From NCBI GenBank assembly GCA_027031025.1, contig JALVEJ010000166.1:1-10238 (forward strand): DNA of 10,238 nucleotides. Reading direction: 5' to 3'. The translations under genes and the position numbers were made by a program. This document shows positions 6,521 to 10,238 of this stretch, piece after piece. Source of the stretch: Flavobacteriales bacterium. GTDB taxonomy: Bacteria; Bacteroidota; Bacteroidia; Flavobacteriales; Flavobacteriaceae. Within the stretch, counting starts at the first letter, position 1. Every line of letters starts with the position of its first letter. A model generated the notes under the pieces. It made no database searches. It saw nothing but the letters and a program-made list of their open reading frames with translations, and was not told the origin of the DNA.

Positions 6521-7672
6521 ATGGATTTTTCACTTACCGAAGAACAATTAATGATAAAAGAAGCAGCTAGAGATTTTGCCAATGCCGAACTGCTTCCGGG
6601 TGTTATAGAACGTGATGAAAAACAATATTTCCCTCCCGAATTACGACAAAAAATGGCCGAAATGGGTTTTATGGGTATTATGGTTGATCCCAAATATGGC
6701 GGTAGCGGTATGGATACCATTTCGTATGTCAATATTATGGAAGAATTGTCTAAAGTAGATGCTTCTGCCGGTGTGATTGTCAGTGTTAACAATTCGTTAG
6801 TTGCTTGGGGACTGGAACGTTTTGGCACTGAAACACAAAAACAAAAATATTTGGCACCTTTGGCTACCGGAGAAAAATTAGGTGCTTTTGCACTCAGTGA
6901 ACCCGAAGCCGGAAGTGACGCGACACATCAACGCACCACAGCCAAAGATATGGGTGATTATTATTTGCTCAATGGCGTTAAAAACTGGATAACCAATGGT
7001 GGCACTGCTGATACTTACTTGGTTATAGCACATACGCACCCCGAAAAAGGACATCGCGGTATCAATGCCTTTATCGTAGAAAAGGGCTGGGAAGGATTTA
7101 CCATAGGTCCCAAAGAAAACAAAATGGGGATTCGCGCCTCTGATACACATTCTTTGATTTTTCAAGATGTCAAAGTGCCAAAAGAAAATAGAATAGGTGA
7201 TGATGGTTTTGGTTTCAAGTTTGCTATGAAAACACTATCCGGTGGACGAATAGGAATTGCCGCACAAGCTTTGGGGATAGCTCAAGGCGCTTATGAACGT
7301 GCCTTGCAATATTCCAAAGAACGGGAAGCCTTTGGAAAGCCCATTGCGCATCATCAAGCTATTGCATTCAAATTAGCCGATATGAAAACCGAAATAGATG
7401 CCGCCCGTCATTTGATTATGAAAGCCGCTTGGGATAAAGACCAAGGTAATAATTACGATTTAAGTAGTGCCATGGCAAAATATTATGCCGCCGAAATGGC
7501 CATGCGTGTCACCACCGAAGCCGTTCAGATACACGGAGGCTATGGTTACGTTAAAGAATATCATGTCGAACGAATGATGCGTGATGCTAAAATTACCCAA
7601 ATTTATGAAGGGACTTCCGAAATTCAACAAATTGTGATTTCAAGAGCTATTTTGAACGAAAAGATTCGTTAA
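6521..7672 (+). CDS. Acyl-CoA dehydrogenase
   Basis: A full-length 383-residue FAD enzyme of the acyl-CoA dehydrogenase family. The N-terminal helical domain begins with MDFSLTEEQL and runs to about residue 115. The middle beta domain starts with the flavin and substrate signature GAFALSEPEAGSD (121-133) and holds NGVKNWITNGG (151-161). The C-terminal helical domain contains KEREAFGKPI (267-276), the signature QIHGGYGYVKEYHVERMMRD (336-355) and the catalytic base Glu363 in IYEGTSEIQ. The Glu position is that of the short-chain/butyryl-CoA dehydrogenase type, not the displaced position of isovaleryl-CoA dehydrogenase. It oxidises acyl-CoA to trans-2-enoyl-CoA in the cytoplasm and passes electrons to ETF. 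Chain length preference cannot be settled; fatty-acid beta-oxidation or branched-chain amino-acid breakdown both fit. It has its own promoter element and terminators on both sides, so it is probably monocistronic. The ATG start fits the family N-terminus exactly. Confidence 0.95.
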   Translation: MDFSLTEEQLMIKEAARDFANAELLPGVIERDEKQYFPPELRQKMAEMGFMGIMVDPKYGGSGMDTISYVNIMEELSKVDASAGVIVSVNNSLVAWGLERFGTETQKQKYLAPLATGEKLGAFALSEPEAGSDATHQRTTAKDMGDYYLLNGVKNWITNGGTADTYLVIAHTHPEKGHRGINAFIVEKGWEGFTIGPKENKMGIRASDTHSLIFQDVKVPKENRIGDDGFGFKFAMKTLSGGRIGIAAQALGIAQGAYERALQYSKEREAFGKPIAHHQAIAFKLADMKTEIDAARHLIMKAAWDKDQGNNYDLSSAMAKYYAAEMAMRVTTEAVQIHGGYGYVKEYHVERMMRDAKITQIYEGTSEIQQIVISRAILNEKIR

Positions 7673-7712
7673 TTTTATACTTTTAGAACAACATTTGCCC
7701 AATTTATTCATT

Positions 7713-7746
7713 AAAAAAGCTGACAAAAATTTTGTCAGTTTTTTTT
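7713..7746. terminator. Bidirectional terminator between convergent genes
   Basis: CTGAC (7720-7724) pairs with GTCAG (7734-7738) through the A/T core between them. Outside it, an A run (7713-7718) faces a T run (7739-7746), so the structure works for transcripts from either side. The minus-strand glycosyltransferase stop codon (7735-7737) is inside the hairpin, and the T run encodes that protein's final Lys-Lys-Asn. Confidence 0.8.
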
Positions 7747-8709
7747 GTATATTTTTTTCAAGCGGGCATATAAAAAAGGGGAGCGTTTTAAAAGCATTCT
7801 TTTCGGAAAGGATAATAATCGGTTACCGGATAAAAATTGGCCGTATTTTCGGGTCATCTCATCTACAAATATTTTGGTTTCTTTGATTATGGAATTATCG
7901 CCGGTTTTGAGTGTCATACCGGACAATTCCTTTAAATATAAAAAGAAAGCCGCTACAAAAGCCGAATGTTTTCCGGTCAATTCCGGACGTAAAAATAAAT
8001 CTTGCAGGTCTATCAAACTTTGTTTATAACCGGCTATATGTTCCGGCGTAACATTTTGTTGCGTTATGGAATGTTGTCTAATCATATAATGATAAGCCGG
8101 AAAAGCTATGTTATTAACACGATTAGCCAAAGTAAAAGCATGAAAAACCATTGCCATATCTTCGTAAAAACCCGTAGCAAATTTCAAGTTGTGTTTTTTT
8201 ATAAAATCCGTGCGCCAAAGTTTGACACAAGCTTTCGGTTCAATAAAAAAGCCACTATTGAAATACCGAATTCCTGTTACAGGATTGGGAAAAACAGGTA
8301 AATCAGGTGGCATCACTATTTTTTCTTCATTTTGATGAACGATATGTTGGGCTTGCAAGATTTCAAGTTGTTCTGTTTGTGCTTTGTCATATAAAACTTC
8401 AAAACTATTCGGGGGGATATAATCGTCACTATCTAAGAAAAAAATGTATTCGCCGCTTGCTATTGATATTCCTGAGTTACGTGCCGGTCCCAATCCCTTG
8501 TTTTTTGAATGGGTTATGACTTCAATACGGTTATCTTGCATTTTGTATTGTTGTAGCAAAACCGGTGTTTTGTCTGTTGAACCGTCATCGACCAAAATGA
8601 TTTGTAATTCGGAGATACTTTGATTTAAAACCGAATCAACAGCTTTTTTTAAATAGCTTTCCGAATTGTAACAAGGTATAACTACAGATACTTTGGGTTT
8701 ATAAAACAT
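7735..8709 (-). CDS. Family 2 glycosyltransferase
   Basis: A 324-residue GT-A fold enzyme. The nucleotide-binding start is KVSVVIPCYNSESYLKKAVDSVLNQ (6-30), followed by ILVDDGSTDKTP (38-49), where DD contacts the nucleotide sugar base. GLGPARNSGISIASGEYIFFLDSDDYI (72-98) contains the metal-binding DXD motif as DSDD (93-96). The C-terminal half (about 115-300) is more variable and probably holds acceptor specificity. The tail is very basic (KRMLLKRSPFLYARLKKIYKKN), suitable for peripheral contact with the inner membrane; no transmembrane segment is seen. Such enzymes add one sugar to lipopolysaccharide, capsule or another surface glycan. Donor and acceptor cannot be read here. It stands alone, without other polysaccharide genes in the window, downstream of murB across a 159-base gap filled with repeats. 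The ATG at 8709 precedes the first beta strand by a normal distance. Confidence 0.92.
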   Translation of the reverse strand: MFYKPKVSVVIPCYNSESYLKKAVDSVLNQSISELQIILVDDGSTDKTPVLLQQYKMQDNRIEVITHSKNKGLGPARNSGISIASGEYIFFLDSDDYIPPNSFEVLYDKAQTEQLEILQAQHIVHQNEEKIVMPPDLPVFPNPVTGIRYFNSGFFIEPKACVKLWRTDFIKKHNLKFATGFYEDMAMVFHAFTLANRVNNIAFPAYHYMIRQHSITQQNVTPEHIAGYKQSLIDLQDLFLRPELTGKHSAFVAAFFLYLKELSGMTLKTGDNSIIKETKIFVDEMTRKYGQFLSGNRLLSFPKRMLLKRSPFLYARLKKIYKKN

Positions 8710-8740
8710 GATATGGCTTTTTTAATTCATTTAAGAACCG

Positions 8741-8771
8741 GACCTAGCAGGTTTTAAAAAACTACTAGGTC
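8741..8771. repeat. Palindromic intergenic repeat, copy A
   Basis: The arms GACCTAGCAGGTTTT (8741-8755) and AAAACTACTAGGTC-type sequence (8757-8771) pair about centre 8756 with two mismatches (8748/8764 and 8751/8761). It shares GACCT and AGGTTTTAAAAA with copy C beyond murB. It is the most decayed of the three copies. Confidence 0.7.
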
Positions 8772-8784
8772 AATTTGAAACTTT

Positions 8785-8815
8785 GACCTGTTAGGTTTAA
8801 CCAACCTGACAGGTC
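8785..8815. repeat. Palindromic intergenic repeat, copy B
   Basis: GACCTGTTAGGTT (8785-8797) pairs with AACCTGACAGGTC (8803-8815) over 13 positions with one G-U wobble (8792/8808) and a 5-nt loop. It starts 13 bases after copy A. It could serve as a transcript-stabilising or attenuating hairpin behind murB, but lacks a T tract for a classical terminator. Confidence 0.72.
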
Positions 8816-8868
8816 TTGTTATTTAGTTAACATTCAATATTTTTTATAAACTTTTATCATAAAAATAT

Positions 8869-9903
8869 TTAATGGTTTTCATTGGTAATATCAATAAAAT
8901 TCACTTCGGGCTGCAACAATATATTGTATTTTTCTTGAATATCGGCAATGATTTTATCAGCCAAATTTTTTATATCCTTTCCGGTTGCACGACCGTAATT
9001 GACTAAAACCAAAGCCTGTTTGGGGTGAACACCGGCATCCCCAAAGCGTTTGCCTTTCCAACCGGCTCTGTCTATAAGCCAACCGGCAGGAATTTTTACC
9101 AAATTTTTATTTTCGGTTTTATAAAAAGGTATATCGGGATAAGTTTTTTGGAGATTCTTAAATTTTTCGAGTTGTACAAACGGATTTTTAAAAAAACTGC
9201 CGGCATTACCGGTAATCTTCGGGTCGGGTAATTTGGATTGGCGAATGTCAATCACGGCTTCTGCCACGTCCTTTAAGCACGGATTCATTATATTTTTACG
9301 ATTAAGGACATTTTGAATAGCGCCATAGGTTGTATTAACCTGATAGCCTTTTTTATAAAGTTTGAACCGGACTTTATGAATAAAATATTTGTTTTTGTTT
9401 TCGGGCAATTTAAAAACCGAATGCCGGTAACCGAAACCGCAAGCATCTTTTGAAAAGGTTTTAGGGGCGCAAGTGGTCATATCAATAGTATAAACGCGGT
9501 CAATCACATCTTTGACTTCCGCACCGTAAGCCCCGATATTTTGCATAGGCGCCGTCCCGACTTTCCCCGGAATTAATGCCAAATTTTCAATACCGCCATA
9601 GTTGTTATTCACTGCCCACATCACGAATTCATGCCAGTTTTCACCGCCATTGACATCTACAATAATATCATTTTCTGTTTCTTCAATGATTTTGATACCT
9701 TTGATTTTATTGTGCAAAACAATACCTTTAAAATCGTTGAGAAACAGCACGTTACTGCCTTCGCCTAGAATTAGTTTGGGCATATCGTGCAAATCGTCAA
9801 TGATCGTTAAGACCTGTTCAACCGAATCAATTTCAGCCAACCAATCGGCTTTGACGTCAATACCGAAAGTATTATATTTTTTTAATGAAACATTTTTTAG
9901 CAT
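8869..9903 (-). CDS. murB: UDP-N-acetylmuramate dehydrogenase
   Basis: A 344-residue flavoenzyme that reduces UDP-GlcNAc-enolpyruvate to UDP-MurNAc with NADPH, the second committed step of cytoplasmic peptidoglycan precursor synthesis. The FAD-binding domain starts with the NTFGIDVKAD element (11-20) and includes LILGEGSNVLF (44-54) and the flavin-contacting run LALIPGKVGTAPMQNIGAYGAEV (108-130). The active site is complete: Arg160 in GYRHSVFK, the proton donor Ser236 in GNAGSFFKNP (232-241), and Glu333 in QPEVNFI. The length and the continuous domain 3 with PAGWLIDRAGWKG (272-284) match type I enzymes such as E. coli MurB (342 residues). It is probably co-transcribed with the aminotransferase upstream, since no TAnnTTTG element appears in the 113-base gap; the repeat in that gap could modulate read-through. 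The ATG at 9903 fits the family N-terminus. Confidence 0.97.
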   Translation of the reverse strand: MLKNVSLKKYNTFGIDVKADWLAEIDSVEQVLTIIDDLHDMPKLILGEGSNVLFLNDFKGIVLHNKIKGIKIIEETENDIIVDVNGGENWHEFVMWAVNNNYGGIENLALIPGKVGTAPMQNIGAYGAEVKDVIDRVYTIDMTTCAPKTFSKDACGFGYRHSVFKLPENKNKYFIHKVRFKLYKKGYQVNTTYGAIQNVLNRKNIMNPCLKDVAEAVIDIRQSKLPDPKITGNAGSFFKNPFVQLEKFKNLQKTYPDIPFYKTENKNLVKIPAGWLIDRAGWKGKRFGDAGVHPKQALVLVNYGRATGKDIKNLADKIIADIQEKYNILLQPEVNFIDITNENH

Positions 9904-9967
9904 AAATTTATAAGTTTCTACGACGTTTTTATTACTACAAACATCGTCAGAATATCTGTTTTTTGAG

Positions 9968-10000
9968 AGACCTGCTAGGTTTTAAAAACCTGGTAGGTCT
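9968..10000. repeat. Palindromic intergenic repeat, copy C
   Basis: AGACCTGCTAGGTTTT (9968-9983) pairs with AAAACCTGGTAGGTCT (9985-10000) over 16 positions. Two G-U wobbles (9974/9994 and 9976/9992) are the only non-Watson-Crick pairs. It lies between the aminotransferase stop and the murB start. Its core is shared with copies A and B on the other side of murB. Confidence 0.75.
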
Positions 10001-10016
10001 TTATGATAATTTTTCT

Positions 10017-10238
10017 TTAAACCTTTTTGTTTGCAAAAGAATTTGTCGGTTTCTTTTCAGTCTGTTGATAAGTTTCAACCGCTTTTTTGAGTAATTCCGC
10101 AGCTCTAATCAAATCTTTTTGATTCAACACATAAGCAATTCTGATTTGTTTAGTGCCTTGTCCGGCAGTGGAATAAAATCCGGTAGCCGGTGCCACCATG
10201 ACTGTTTCGTTTTGGTCGTTAAATTCTTCGAGCAACCA
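10017..10238 (-). CDS. PLP-dependent aminotransferase, C-terminal fragment
   Basis: The last 73 residues of a gene that runs off the right edge of the window. The fragment reads WLLEEFND, then ETVMVAPATGFYSTAGQGTKQIRIAYVLNQKDLIRAAELLKKAVETY, and ends in a polar tail. This is the C-terminal small domain of fold-type I class I/II aminotransferases of the aspartate aminotransferase family. The Arg in QIRIAYVL corresponds to the family residue that binds the substrate alpha-carboxylate (Arg386 in AspAT numbering). GFYSTAGQGTKQIRIAYVL matches bacterial members closely, but the amino donor cannot be decided without the rest. The PLP lysine lies outside the window. The first visible codon on the left of the fragment is internal; the TTG at 10235 is not a start. 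It precedes murB on the same strand by 113 bases. Confidence 0.88.
   Translation of the reverse strand, partial: WLLEEFNDQNETVMVAPATGFYSTAGQGTKQIRIAYVLNQKDLIRAAELLKKAVETYQQTEKKPTNSFANKKV

Noticed and set aside
6484..6828. Minus-strand open frame at the start of the acyl-CoA dehydrogenase
   Set aside because: It is antisense to the conserved N-terminal helical domain and covers the promoter element; no domain is recognisable.
7695..8519. Series of plus-strand open frames opposite the glycosyltransferase
   Set aside because: All lie antisense to an intact GT2 gene with its motifs in order. Their translations are rich in Phe, Lys and Arg and show no domain pattern.
8741..8815. CRISPR array or integron attC sites in the repeat cluster near murB
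   Set aside because: Only two copies are adjacent, they differ in sequence, the 13-base spacing is too short for spacers, and no cas or integron integrase gene is nearby.

Overview
The window looks like chromosomal DNA of a member of the Bacteroidota, most likely class Flavobacteriia. The evidence is AT-rich sequence, TAnnTTTG-type -7 promoter elements in place of sigma-70 boxes, almost no Shine-Dalgarno sites, a TonB-dependent receptor with an N-terminal carboxypeptidase-regulatory-like domain, and a DUF5689-type lipoprotein. This placement comes from reading gene content, not from a database comparison.

Left part (1-856): a complete yqeY-like gene, then a tRNA-Arg(TCG) with a well-matched Bacteroidota promoter and a strong hairpin behind it. 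Next to the tRNA lies a 53-codon ORF that reads as the N-terminal arm-binding domain of a tyrosine recombinase, cut off abruptly. It is probably the scar of an integrative element that once used this tRNA.

Centre-left (857-6416): a putative outer-membrane module. A lipoprotein of the endonuclease/exonuclease/phosphatase (EEP) superfamily (minus strand) is divergent from a two-gene operon (plus strand) encoding a TonB-dependent receptor and a two-domain surface-type lipoprotein (DUF5689 plus choice-of-anchor-J-like). Their shared intergenic region holds two copies of a 12-bp palindrome and candidate overlapping promoters. My working hypothesis is capture, trimming and import of a phosphodiester-containing substrate such as nucleic acid. 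The operon ends at a clear intrinsic terminator. This locus is the best candidate for a poorly described system.

Centre-right (6485-7746): a monocistronic acyl-CoA dehydrogenase gene with its own promoter element. It ends in a hairpin shared with the convergent gene downstream.

Right part (7735-10238, all minus strand): in transcription order, the C-terminal end of a PLP-dependent aminotransferase (running off the window), murB (peptidoglycan precursor synthesis), and a family 2 glycosyltransferase. Both gaps around murB carry copies of an approximately 31-33 nt palindromic repeat with a GACCTN(3)AGGTT-like core, probably a dispersed repeat family of this genome. No CRISPR array, rRNA, intact insertion sequence or intact phage gene was seen. 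No stretch longer than 300 bases lacks an annotated feature.
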